Positions 46,678 through 57,960 of a stretch of 64,000 nucleotides of DNA are shown in pieces; position 1 is the first letter of the stretch, and each line of letters begins with the position of its first letter. The notes below the pieces were generated by a model. That model did not search any database. It saw only the letters and a list, made by a program, of their open reading frames with translations, and was not told the DNA's origin. A program made the position numbers and the translations under genes. Origin of the DNA: Larix kaempferi. Its lineage: Eukaryota; Streptophyta; Pinopsida; Pinales; Pinaceae. The DNA lies in assembly GCA_027924585.1 (NCBI GenBank), contig BSBM01000423.1, forward strand, positions 3,791,501 through 3,855,500, written 5' to 3'.

Positions 46678-47062
46678 TGTTGATGTATATGTAACTTCGG
46701 AATGTATTTCATATATGTATATTGTACTCCTATAGAGATGGTATTATTCCTCTATATGGAAGTGTTTGAATTTCTATAGAGATGTTATTATTCCTCTATA
46801 CGGAAGTGTTGTCATTTATATTGTAAGTGTCGTAACTTATACTTGATGGGTTATTAGACCACCTTGTTGGGGTCGGCCTTGTATAAGTCATGTGGGTCAA
46901 AGGGTTATTAGACCACCCTATTGGGGGTCGGCCATGTGGGTCAACGGGTTATTAGACCACCCTAGTTGAGGCCGACCTAGTTGAGTAAAGGTCAAGTCAA
47001 GTTAGTGTATAAATAGAGAGTGTGTCTCTCTCATTTTACAAATTCTATTCTCTCACTCACAC
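46678..47062 (+). repeat. 5' LTR of element C (3' part deleted)
   Basis: About 385 bp. It follows the 3' LTR from TGTTGATGTATATG as far as the 'ctctcactcacac' region, then jumps to the primer site. The last ~265 bp present in the 3' LTR are missing. Confidence 0.85.
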
Positions 47063-47064
47063 TT

Positions 47065-47076
47065 TGGTATCAGAGC
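47065..47076 (+). promoter_or_regulatory. Primer binding site of element C
   Basis: A perfect TGGTATCAGAGC (initiator-Met tRNA type). Confidence 0.93.
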
Positions 47077-49944
47077 TAGCCTGAAAGAAGGCATGGTATG
47101 GCATGTATGACACTTGTTACACTTGCAAAGCTAGGGCTTGATGTAGAAAAATCTAGTCATCATAGAAATTTCACTATAAATAAATTTAGGCAAGGTTTAA
47201 GGATTTGAAAATCATATAGGGAGAAGATAATATCCTCATGTACCTTTTGTCCAAAGGAAAACTTCTAATTCCTTGTACTTTGTGTTTTATGATCTGTATA
47301 ATCTAGGGTTTCTGCCTCTTCCAGATCTGAGTCATAAACAGGTGAACTAGGAAAAAAGGTAATAACTTGGGCTAGGAAGCTCCAAATGAAATTTCGTAAA
47401 AAGTGACAGGTAGTGCATGGACTATTCTTTCTCAGGTAACTTTTTTAGAGGCTGAAACTGAACCAGTGACACGTGAAATGCCATACAATTCGCTCTTCTG
47501 TTTTATCTCATAAATAGGTCACGTTGGGACACTTGGCATAAATCTCTCTCAGAGAATCCATTTGAGGTCAGAACTATGGGGTTTGAAAGATGACAGGTCA
47601 GGTTATCACAGGAAAATGTTTCAAATCCTTTGGATTGAAAAGTTTGGAGTTACACCAAAAACAATCAGGTACATATTTGTGTCAAAACAGAATTATTTTT
47701 GAGCACCTTCATTCATGGCTTCCGGAATTTAGGGTTTCAGAGAAAGTTGGAATTTTTATAATCAGAGACTATAGTTGAATGCTACTCATCAAAATCGAAA
47801 TTTAGAGACCAATATCAAAATTTTTGGTTGGGCAGAAGGCCGGGCTTGATCAGACCCTAGTTCGGGACTTTGATCGAAAAATTGGAAAATTAGGGCTTCT
47901 GCAAAAATGGAAATTTTTTAAATCTGTGACCATGGCTAGAAGCTCCTCAGAAAATAAGAAGCTTAGAGATTTGGATCAAACCTTTTGATAGGGAAGAAGG
48001 GTGGGCTTTATCAAAACCTAGTTCGGGGTCATGTTTAGTGAAGCCGGAAGTTTCAAAGGCAAATGTGAGGGGTGAAACTTTGCAGTTTTCAAATTCTGAG
48101 TATACCAGCTTGATCAGCTCATCAAGGCACATATTTATATCCTTTTGGAATTTTGAAATTCAAAGCTTGAATTTTTGGGGTTTCTTTGACAAACCCTAAT
48201 CCAACTCCAAATCCAGTTCCTACAAATCAAGTGGATTCGGTTAATCCTAGAAGAGAATGGATTAGTCACCTGCATAAGTGAAGAAGTTCCTGTTTTAGAG
48301 GGAGATGAGGCTAAGGCCTTACATAAGAAGATTACAAGCAATATCGACAGGTATGACTTATCCAGGTATGTTTCGAGATTTTTTCATGATTAAGTTTATG
48401 GTATGTTTGTCTTCATGTTATTACGGTTAGTACAATCTTGATTAAATTTAGACTTGTTGTATCACCTTAATAGAATTATGAATGCATAATAGAAGATACT
48501 CATTGATTAGGGTGTTGACACTTATGATTGTACTAATGCATTATGGTGTTGTATGAGGTTTATGTTGTCCGCTAACATGAAAGGTACACCAAGAAAGACA
48601 AATCATGTTCTAGTTCAAGAACATATGATCATGATGACATGAAGACAAAGATTCATCCATTGTCATGGATCACTTAGAAGATCTATTTACAAGCTATGTA
48701 TAACTTGGTTCTATAATGGTTAACCTATGAGATATGCAGCTTGCTAGCACAAGTCATTCAAGAGAACAAGAAGACATCATGTGGGAATGTTAGACATACC
48801 TAGCTAACATACCAATCCATGTATGTTTTTCTTATATCAAGTTAGAATCCTACCTTGTGTTAGGATCCCTTATATATGTATACTTGGTATGATTGGTTAT
48901 ATTTATTCATAAAGTTAGAAATGTAAGTAATCAAGGGTTTATGCATATTATGTCTCTTATATTGATTGATGATTTAACTAACCAGAAGAGTCCTATGATC
49001 AAATAAGAATATGCATGAGTAAAAGAAGACTTCCTTGAAACCTTGAATACTAATGTTTATTATCTGTGTTTGAAATGATCATGACTATACATGTTTAAGA
49101 TTATTGTGTTTTGATAGTATTAAGATGAATGTGTGACTATGTATGAGACCTCGAGGATAACACAATGATGACACTAATAAGCATGCATAGTGATTAAGGA
49201 TGGATATACGTTCAAGGACAGGTAATCCAGGAAGCAAAGATCAAGAGGGAGCACACTCCAGTTGTTCCTACAAGGAAGCAAAGATCAAGAAAGAGCACAC
49301 TTCAGTAGTTTTTACAAGGATGCAGATATTCAGAGGGAGTTGACTACCTCTCACAATCCACATCAGAATGGAGTTGCAGAAAAGAAGAAAAGACTAAGAG
49401 GGAGTCAACCCAACAAACAAACAAAGATAAGTATTTGAATTATCATTCCTTGCATATTTTATTGTTTAAATAATACTGTTCAATAATGTATATACTGATG
49501 TTCCTAGAATTAGGTTGTGTATTATTCATATTAGAATAGTTCAATTGATGAACAGTATACTACTAATATTCATGGGTAAGTGGCATATGGCACTGTACAA
49601 CATTCCATTGCTACTTGTCTAGAATGAAACCTCTTTGCTGACATGTTGGGAGTTGTGCACACTCTTAACAATGTTTTGGTAGAGATTGGAAGGCATCTAG
49701 AAAGTTACGGGATATGGATAAATGTTGTATTGAAGCATTGGCTAAGATAATTGCATGACTGTATGACATATTTCTTTATGTGTAAGAATTTGTTCTGAAA
49801 ACTATGAGATGTTTTCTAATCATGCAATTTAACTTGTTGTGTAGGAAAGATCGTATACCATCACCTACAAAAGAAGGACTACAACATTTGTTCAGCAACA
49901 AAGTTATCTATTGAAAATATTGAAGATATTGAATTTCCGAGGAT
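47077..49944 (+). other. Leader and gutted gag-integrase region of element C
   Basis: Up to about 49200 it aligns in reverse complement with the F leader (34961-37265). No gag was found; a short frame near 48290-48360 (LEGDEAKALHKKI) may be its start. An integrase scrap with TTSHNPHQNGVAEKKKR is at about 49335-49400. The regions between are AT-rich and unassigned. Confidence 0.6.
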
Positions 49945-51346
49945 CTGGGAAGAATGCCATGATTGAGGAGTACCAGTCGATCATGAAGATGTTTGGGATG
50001 CAGTCCCAAGACCTGAAGGGGAGTCTGTAGTGACTTCCAAGAGGATCTACAAGATCAAGCATGCTGCAGGTGGTAGCATAAAGACTTTTTCTCCTGTAGT
50101 TAGATACACTTCCATTAGATCAGTACTTGCTCTGGCTACAGTGATGAAGTGGAAGATACACTAGATGGATTTCAAGACAACTTTCTTGAATGGTGTAGTT
50201 GAAGAAGAAGTGTATGTGGAGTAGCCACTTGGTTCTGAGACACATGACAGGGAGTCATATATGTGCAGAACTTGGTATGGTAGGTTAGACAACTTTCTAT
50301 TTAGTTTGGGCTTTACCAAGAGTAAAGCGGATTCCAACCTTTACTACAAGGTTGAGGAAGGAAATCCAATGATACTACTTTTGTATGTGGATGAAATTTT
50401 TGTAACAGGTGAGGATAGATTGTTTGCCGATACGAAGAGGAAGCTTGCTGCCGAGTTCGAGATGAAGGAATTGGGTATGGTGCACTACTTTCTTGGTATG
50501 GAGGTGTGGCAGAGTGCAAATGGAATCTTCCTTGGACAAGGGAAGTATGCAATAGATATCCTGAAGAGGTTCGGGATGATGGACTACAAGGCCATGGCCA
50601 CACCTCTGGCATCGAACCTGAAGCTTCTGTGTGATGCTTCATCTGAGCCGGTTGATGCTACTATGTATAGTCAGATGATTAGGTCCTTGATGTACCTAAT
50701 GAATATGAGACCAGACATTTACTTTGCGGTGAACACCTTGAGGCAATATCTGACAGATTCGAGACATGTTCACCTGATAGCTGCAAAGCATGTTCTGAGG
50801 TACCTTAAGGGTATAGTTAATTATGGGATCAAGTATGATATGAATCAGAGGTTTAACCTGGGGGGTTATGTTGATTCGGATTGGGTAGGCACTGCCATTA
50901 ATCAGAAGAGCACTTCGGGGTGCTGCTTCAGTATGGAATCCGGTATGATCTCTTGGTTTAGCAGGAAGCAGTCCTATGTGGCGCTGAGTACAGCCGAAGC
51001 AGAGTATGTCACATTCTGTTCGGCTAGTTGTGAGGTAGTATGGCTTAGGAAGCTACAGTCTGATTTGTTTGATCTCCAGTTGAGTGCTACTTGTATACAC
51101 TATGACAACCAGAGCTGTGTGAAGTTGTCAGAGAACCCAGTGTTCCATGACAAGTCGAAGCACATTGAGATCAAGTTCCACTATATCAGGGATATGGTGC
51201 AGAGAGGAGCAGTGAAGCTCCTGTATGTTGAGATGGACGAGCAGATAGCCGATGTGTTGACCAAGCCACTGGCCAGAGTGAAGTTTGAATACTTCAGAGG
51301 GAGACTTGGTGTACTTCAGATTGACATTCCTTCCAAGGGGAAGTGA
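49945..51346 (+). pseudogene. pol: Copia reverse transcriptase and RNase H of element C
   Basis: RT begins near 49950 (EEYQSIMK, PRPEGESVVTSKRIYKIKHA). It continues through VRYTSIRSVLALATVMKWKI and FLNGVVEEEVYVE into the open 361-codon frame at 50261-51346: WYGRLDNFLFSLGFTKSKAD, LLLYVDEIFVTGED, FEMKELGMVHYFLGMEV, YSQMIRSLMYL, then RNase H (GYVDSDWVGTAINQKSTSGC, YVALSTAEAEY, VKLSENPVFHDKSKHIEIKF, VLTKPLARVKFEYF). The catalytic box is YVDE, not YVDD. Two short conserved stretches are absent: between the 'HAAGGSIK' and 'FSPVVRY' blocks, and between 'MCR' and 'TWYGRL' where the KALYGLKQAPRA box belongs. A few upstream stops are present. So it is inactive although long and open. Confidence 0.9.
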
Positions 51347-51375
51347 TGAAGTCTGGAGACATATATGCACATGGG

Positions 51376-51840
51376 CCATTCTCGCATAGTGGTAGGAAAG
51401 TCCTCCTATGTTGATAGATGTAAGGGCCAAGCCATTCTTACATGGTGGTAGGAAATACCTCCCATGGTAGGATGTAAGGGCTGGAGCCATTCTCACATGG
51501 TGGTAGGAAAGTCCTCCCATGGTGAAGATGTAAGTGCTGGGGCCAATCTGGCATGGTGGTAGGAAAGTCCTCCCATGGCCATTGACATAAGTGCTGGGGC
51601 TAGTCTGGCATGATGGTGAAGATGTAAGTGTTGGTACCAGTCTGGCATGGTGGTAGGAAAGTCCTCCTATGGCCATTGACATAAGTGCCGGGTTCATTCC
51701 ATCATGGTGGTAGGAAATTCCTCCCATGGTCATTGATGTAAGTGCTGTGTCTCACATGCTGGTAGGAAATTCCTCGCATGGTGGTAGACTGGGTCTCCTA
51801 TGGTGGTAGGAAAGTCCTCCCATACTAGAAATTGTGTGAT
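51376..51840. repeat. ~57-bp minisatellite in element C 3' region
   Basis: 'catggtggtaggaaagtcct' recurs about eight times (near 51388, 51443, 51499, 51556, 51645, 51706, 51753 and 51801), with spacings of about 45-90 bp. A minus-strand frame across it (51733-51128) reads repeated GGLSYHH and is an artefact. Confidence 0.85.
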
Positions 51841-52483
51841 GTGCATTTGGGTTGTGCTCTGTGGACTATGTGGTGATTTGAAGATGATGATGTGATAGTT
51901 GGGTACATAGGTTAGGTAGAGGCATATAATCAGTCCTGAGATGCTCTTGCAGGTTTTGCAGAGGCAGTATAATCAGTCCTGAGAGATCTTGTAGGTTTTA
52001 CAGAGGTAGTGTAATCAGTCCTGAGGTGTAACTACTTGATGGCTTGCTTGCAGAGATGACGATGATCAGGATGATCATGTGATCATATACATCAGGTGGA
52101 TGTATGGTGAGTATTAGGTTGATACTTTGTCGTCGTGGACAGTTGTGCAGTGGCATGTAAAAGATCCTAGGAGATTCGATAGGTTGAGCTATGTGCTCGT
52201 AAAAGGCCTGGGATACTCTTGCGAGGTTTTTTCAACGCACGTTATAAGTCCTGAGGATTCCACAGTATGGTCAGTGATGATGAAGACCTGCAGGTGGTGG
52301 GCCTACATCCAATATGAAAAAGGAATGGCTTTGTAGAAATTCCTATGACGAGTAGATTCAGAGATTGATTGAGATAGCAGCAGCAGTGATGATGACGATG
52401 ACTCGATGATGATTATCCAGTGATGATGATCTAGAGAAGAAGACTTGTGCTAGAAGACCTGTGTCGAGAAATACCTTCCTAGT
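51841..52483 (+). other. 3' untranslated region of element C
   Basis: Contains three diverged 'aatcagtcctgagatg' repeats at 51930-52025 and a gat-rich tract at 52380-52440. No protein signal. Confidence 0.6.
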
Positions 52484-52493
52484 TAAGAGGGAG
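52484..52493 (+). promoter_or_regulatory. Polypurine tract of element C
   Basis: AAGAGGGAG directly before the 3' LTR. Confidence 0.85.
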
Positions 52494-53181
52494 TGTTGAT
52501 GTATATGTAACTTCGGAATGTATTTCATATATGTATATTGTACTCCTATAGAGATGGTATTATTCCTATATACGGAAGTGTTTGTATTCCTATAGAGATG
52601 TTATTATTCCTCTATATGGAAGTGTCGTCATTTATATTGTAAGTGTTGTAACTTATACTTGATGGGTTATTAGACCACCTTGTTGGTTTCAACCCTGTAT
52701 AAGTCATGTGGGTCGAAGGGTTATTAGACCACCATATTAATGGTCATCCATGTCGGGCAAAGGGTTATTAGACCACCCTATTGGGTGTCGGCCTAGTCAG
52801 CATTATGCTATGTGGTTAAGTTAAGGCCGACCTAGTAAAGGTTATTAGGCAAGTCAAATCAAGTATAAATAGAGTGCGGGAGGCACTCTATTTCATCATT
52901 CTATTCTCTCTCACACTCTTGGGAGAGTGGCGCACTTTTGGAGGAGGAGAAGCTGCTGATAGGAGATGTCCATCTCTTATGCTTGGGTTGTATCATTGCT
53001 CTATCTATCTCTAAGGAAGTTATTGGGGTTTTTCACCTTTATGGTTTTCCCCAAGTAAACTATGTGTCTCTTGTGTGCTTCCATTATTGTATCCATGATT
53101 GATATGCTGTAGATATGCTGTACATGTTGTTCTCTCAGTTAAGATCCTAGATCAATTGAAGTAAATTCTAAAAAACTAACA
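52494..53181 (+). repeat. 3' LTR of element C (complete)
   Basis: 688 bp, TGTTGATGTATATG…AAAACTAACA, followed by the TSD tcgaa. Confidence 0.9.
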
Positions 53182-53186
53182 TCGAA

Positions 53187-53600
53187 GAGGTAGAGAATTA
53201 AGGTGATTTCATTAGGTTTCTAGGAGTCATTTCCGAAGATCTAGGTCCAAATTGACAAATTGCATCTAGATGACAGAGCATAAAAGCCACAGGTGTAAAA
53301 TTATCCAGCGAATAATGGAAATCAATGGTGTTTAAGAGAGAAGGACGGTTGACATGTTATTTCGCTGGCTTTACTAGATCGAAGGTTAAAATTCTAAAGT
53401 GGTGAGAAATAAAAACAAGAATCACACACGTCACTTCCTCAGCATTCACAATCAAAAGTGGAATGGATAAAACCACTTTCCAAAAGCTCCGAAAAGCGCA
53501 TTTTCAAAGAGCTCAAGTTCATAGGAAATTAAACAGGAACAGGTGTCTTCATAATATGACGGGAAACACACCAGCAAAATATAAATACTCAAGTTCAAAG
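53187..53600 (+). other. 3' end of the first element A body
   Basis: Continues the sequence cut by C at 46677. No ORF; leads into the second A repeat. Confidence 0.55.
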
Positions 53601-54697
53601 GATCGTCGAATATTTATCAATTAACAAAAGAAAACCGAAGAAAGACCTCAACCATCGACAATATGCAAACCTTGCAAGTGTCAGGGTTTCTATGTACACT
53701 ATCAAATTCATTTTCGATTCCCAAATTTCCAAATAAACGCCTAGCATGCAGCTCACGATCGTTGAAGGAAAGATCACACCGATTTTGAGGCATAATGGGG
53801 TATCGTGCTAAATAATAACAGAATCTTCCAAAGTCTGAGATACGTACCAGAAATTTGACAATTGTGTAACTAATTCTATCCATAATGCCACCTTCTTGAA
53901 GGAAATTATTCTTTTGAGGAGCTAGTTTGCAGCAAAGGGAAATTCGGTTCCAGATTTCTAAGTAGGAAGTTTTTTTTTCATGTTATTTTTAGTAATTTGT
54001 TATGTAATTTGTTAGGGAATGATTGAGGCCATATTTTAGTATATATAAAAAATATTCGATGTAATAGAGTTTCGACTTCCAATTCAGATGAGACCCATTT
54101 CTAGCACTGAGTTATTTGAAGTTTAAATAAAATATTGCAGAGCCAAGCAAGGACCTTTTAAAGTAGAGATTCTTGTGTTGTAGTTTTATAGTCCGTATTT
54201 CCTTTTCTCTTGTGCATAGTTATCCTGTTATCTTTTCCATTGTGTTGTCTTTTCATACTTGAAAAAAAGTTATAATGAATCAGAATTCATACTCATATGC
54301 TCTTGTTCATATTTTTCAAGTATTCACCAAAATTTTCCTCTCAAGCGAATATTGGATTCATCTTAATTTGATGCCCATATTAAAATACTGTTCATCTTTT
54401 CTTCTATTATCACTAGAAATCAAGAACTTGACTGTAAAAATTAAACTATCTCGCCTCTATGAAAACTATATTGCCAAAGCTTTGTATATCTTTAATAATT
54501 CATGATCTTGACTCCATTTCCCAATGGTGTCTTTCTCTTGTTTGTCCAACCACATCATTTAAATTTTACAAACCTTTACCATTATTTTACAAATATGGGA
54601 ACTAGTTTTATTGTCCAGATGCTATCATGCTATCCTAGTGACATTGGGTAGTTGACTTGGAGAGAGAGCCCTCTCTGACTGAAAGAGACCATCTTTC

Positions 54698-55461
54698 TGT
54701 GAAAATCCTCACAGAAAATATCAGAGCTGATGTATACCTCACAAGAAAGATCAAGAGTAAGCAGGAAAATAGAAGAAGAGTGGTCAATGCAGTGTAAAGG
54801 AGCAACATAATTATGATACAGTAGAACTCTGATAGAAGCAGAATAACATCATACACTAAGTCATTAATCATAATATGAACAATAAATAATACTATGGTGG
54901 AGAGGATTCAAATGCCAAGGTGGCAATTCGAATTATCCTACATGAGGTGATCATCAGATCAATAGAGTGTCATCAAAGCACAAGTAAGCATCAACCATGT
55001 GTCGCACTGAGTCTAACTAGGTGCAGTAGGTGTAATTGATGCATGGAGCACTGATGGAGGGAGCATAAGGATCTAAATAGAGTCTTGAGGAGCTGACTGG
55101 AGTAAAAGTAGTCAATATAGGCTCTTTGGAGGTCCACTGGAGTGTTACAGCCAGTTAAGGAGTCAATCTAGCCTTAAATCAAGGAAAGATCCACAAATTA
55201 GTTAACTAACTGAGTGTGTCACTAGTGGTAGGTGAAGGAGGGCACCTTTCACATGTGGTAGGTGAAAGGAGGGCGCATAATGCACTAAGAGGGCTAGAAT
55301 GATCGGAAAGAAGCTCACAGGGCTAGCAGAATGGGGACTAGGTGTTGGAGGACACTAATGATGACTGGGATGCATGCAATTTCATGACTGCATGCATGAC
55401 TGAAAATGCAAAAATGGAAAATGTTGTTAGGACTAGGATGGAGTGTAGGAATGTCCCAACA
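54698..55461 (-). repeat. 3' LTR of D copy 2
   Basis: 764 bp; same ends as in copy 1. Minus-strand TTAAGGGGAG beside it is the polypurine tract. Confidence 0.88.
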
Positions 55462-55646
55462 CTCCCCTTAATCCATCCTGGGCCCTGGTAACTGAGACTA
55501 AAGGTCACCCAATACAATGAATAAAGAACAGTCCATGAAACAAGGAAATGGAGAAAAACCTCATGGGAAAAATACCCCCCCTAAAAAATAGACTGTAAGG
55601 CACACCAAAAGTAAATGCTCCAAACTAAAGCAAGTTTGATGCTTGG

Positions 55647-56744
55647 TCATATGTATGGAGGTATCTTCTTCTTGGGAAGAAGTGGTTCATACTCAAAAAG
55701 CATGTGCTTGTACTTTCCCTTCAGATCAAATGTGATGAGAACAAATCCAAAAGTATGAGGATGATCCTGGAACCTGTGATTTGAATCAGTTGAGGTTGGA
55801 TCAAATCCATGAATGTGTAGATAGTCTTTTGTTGTATCCTTCAAACCATCATAGGTGAGATTATGCCCAAAAGAACCATCACATGATAGTGATTGCTTGG
55901 AATCCAAATCAGATCCAAGACTTGAAGAATCGTTTCTTGAGATCTCCTTTGAACCATTAGAGGTGAGATCAAAACCATGAAATGCATGAGAAATTATCCC
56001 AAGTAGTGATTGCTTGGATTTTAAATCAGCTTCAAGACTTGATGAATGCTTTCTTGATATCTGCTTTGAACTAGTAGAGGTGAGATCAAAACCATGAAAT
56101 CCATGAGAAATTATCCCGAGCGAATGGAAATGCCCTAGATCTTAATTAAACTTCTGAGAGCTTGTACAAATGATCATATAGTAGTACATAAGAGGTTAGT
56201 GATGAATAAGAGCGAATGCATTACCTCCAATTGCTGATTTAACCTCTGAAACATTCATGAGATCATCATTATGCAAACCAACAGACTCTTGTGCAAGAGA
56301 GGATTTATGAACCTCTGCAGTTTCTAGAGTGTGAGCTGGACCAGAATTTGAAATAGAAGATATTGAGAGCATGAGTGTAGAATCTACAAGTTCTTCTTCT
56401 TTGTGGACAAGTTCATTATAAGATATGCTTGATGCTTTATCATGATCAGAGAGATCATCAAGGAGGGAGAATGCATCACTGGGCTTGCTCTCGAAATGGT
56501 TTGGACCAATCCGTTCATTATGTTTGCCAAATATTTCATCCAGATGGGCCCATAGCTATTTTGGAGATTCGACAGAAAGTAAGTGAGTTACCATGCAACA
56601 AGACATAGCATGCATCATTGCTGCATAGGCTCTATCACCTTCATTTAACCAATCATTCTTTTCTTTAGAGGATTCGAACTCTCTTTCAAAACAATAATCA
56701 AAGAGATCATCTCTCTTCAAATGTGCTATCATCTTTGGTTCCAC
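55647..56744 (-). pseudogene. gag: gag-like ORF of D copy 2 (broken)
   Basis: Counterpart of 40383-41480 over the same 1.1 kb. Intact pieces are 56744-56556 (MEPKMIAHLKRDDLFDYCFE … MMHAMSCCMVTHLLSVESPK) and 55907-55647 (the C-terminal LTYDGLKDTTKDYLHIHGFD part). Between them are stops, including one after ESPK, and one or more frameshifts. The repeat-rich middle is still recognisable. Comparing the two copies gives the changes accumulated since the array formed. Confidence 0.82.
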
Positions 56745-56947
56745 TCATTATAGTTGAATGGAGAAAGAGGAGGAATTCCCTCCAGATTCATGGAAGTTTT
56801 TTCAAAATACCTACAAAAAGAAATAGAAAATATTTGCAACTGCTACTGCTGCAAAAGTGTAGAAACTGTTGCAACTGCTGCACTCAAAATATTGATAATA
56901 ACCTGGAAAACACTCTCAGGAATGGAGATAGACAATACTCTCAACAT

Positions 56948-56959
56948 GCTCTGATACCA
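56948..56959 (-). promoter_or_regulatory. Primer binding site of D copy 2
   Basis: A perfect TGGTATCAGAGC on the minus strand, at the LTR end. Confidence 0.92.
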
Positions 56960-57586
56960 TGTGAAAATCGTCACAACAGATCTAAGAGCTGATGTATACC
57001 TCACAAGAAATATTAAGATTAAGCAAGAAAATAGAAGAAGAGTGGTCAATGAGGTGATCATCAGATCACTAGAGTGTCATCAAAGCACAACCATCAACCA
57101 TGTGTCACACTGAGTCTAACTAGGTACAATACGTGTAACGATGCATGGAGCACTGATGGAGGGAGCATGAGGAGATAACTAGAGTCATGAGGAGTTGACT
57201 AGAGTCAAAATAGTCAATCTAGGCTCTCTGGAGGTCCACCAGAGTGTTACAGTAAGTTAAGCAGTCAATCTAGCCTTAAATCAAGGAAAGATCCACAAAT
57301 TACTCAACTAACTGAGTCTGTCACTGGTGGTAGGTGAAGGAGGGTTCCTTTCACATGTGGTAGGTGAAAGGAGGGCGCATCATGCACTAAGAGGGATAGA
57401 AATGATCAGAAAGAAGCGCCTGGGGCTAGCAAAATGGGGACTAGGTGCTAGAGGACACTATGCTGATGACTGGGATGCATGCATGCATGCAATTTCATGA
57501 CTGCATGCAAAAATGCATGAATGACTGAAAATGCGAAAATGGAAAATGTTGTTTGGACTAGGATGGAGTATAGGAATATCCCAACA
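56960..57586 (-). repeat. 5' LTR of D copy 2
   Basis: 627 bp, with an internal deletion near 57050; retains the ATGCATGCATGC cluster at 57476-57520. Confidence 0.88.
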
Positions 57587-57666
57587 CTTTCAGTTTAAAG
57601 ACTGGTTTGTGGTTACCTTGGGATTCATCTTTATAACCAAGGGGATATTTCTGAGTGCTAACATTT

Positions 57667-57684
57667 TGGCGCCTTCGACGAGGA
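57667..57684 (+). promoter_or_regulatory. Primer binding site of element A, second copy
   Basis: TGGCGCC after …CTAACATTT, as in the first copy. Confidence 0.65.
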
Positions 57685-57960
57685 GCCATTGCTATTTCTT
57701 TCCCCGGAGAGAACAATATTGCTTCAGTTCTAAGGTTTGAGAGCAGGAGACACTAGGGCACAAATTGGTTGTATTTTTGGTCTCGCAACTCCAGTCATTA
57801 GAATTTCACTTTGAAGGTGACTCCACTAAGAATATTGGTGACTCCACTGGGAAGATTGGTGACTCCATGTTAAATTTTAGATTTTGAAGGTTTCATAGAA
57901 ACTCTATTTATAGCAGGTCTCATGTTTCAAAGCATTCATTATTGACTTCACTATTTTGAG

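Larger units (their letters stand above)
46678..53181 (+). mobile_element. Ty1/copia element C, internally deleted
   Basis: 5' LTR from 46678, 3' LTR 52494-53181, perfect TSD tcgaa (46673-46677 and 53182-53186). Interior: primer site, a 2.8 kb leader with integrase scraps, RT-RNase H, and a minisatellite 3' region. Same family as F in the opposite orientation. Inserted in the body of A. Confidence 0.92.
54698..57586 (-). mobile_element. Non-autonomous copia-type element D, copy 2
   Basis: LTRs at 54698-55461 and 56960-57586, with the same TSD ctttc (54693-54697 and 57587-57591) and the same flanking A sequence as copy 1. It is therefore a duplicate of copy 1 and not an independent insertion. 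The right LTR has lost ~150 bp. Confidence 0.9.
53601..57663 (+). repeat. Second LTR region of A, split by element D2
   Basis: Matches 38312-42710 throughout, including the nested D at the same base and the end …GAGTGCTAACA (57663). Confidence 0.75.

Noticed and set aside
51128-51733. 201-codon minus-strand ORF
   Set aside because: Low-complexity reading of the ~57-bp minisatellite, antisense to the RNase H of C.
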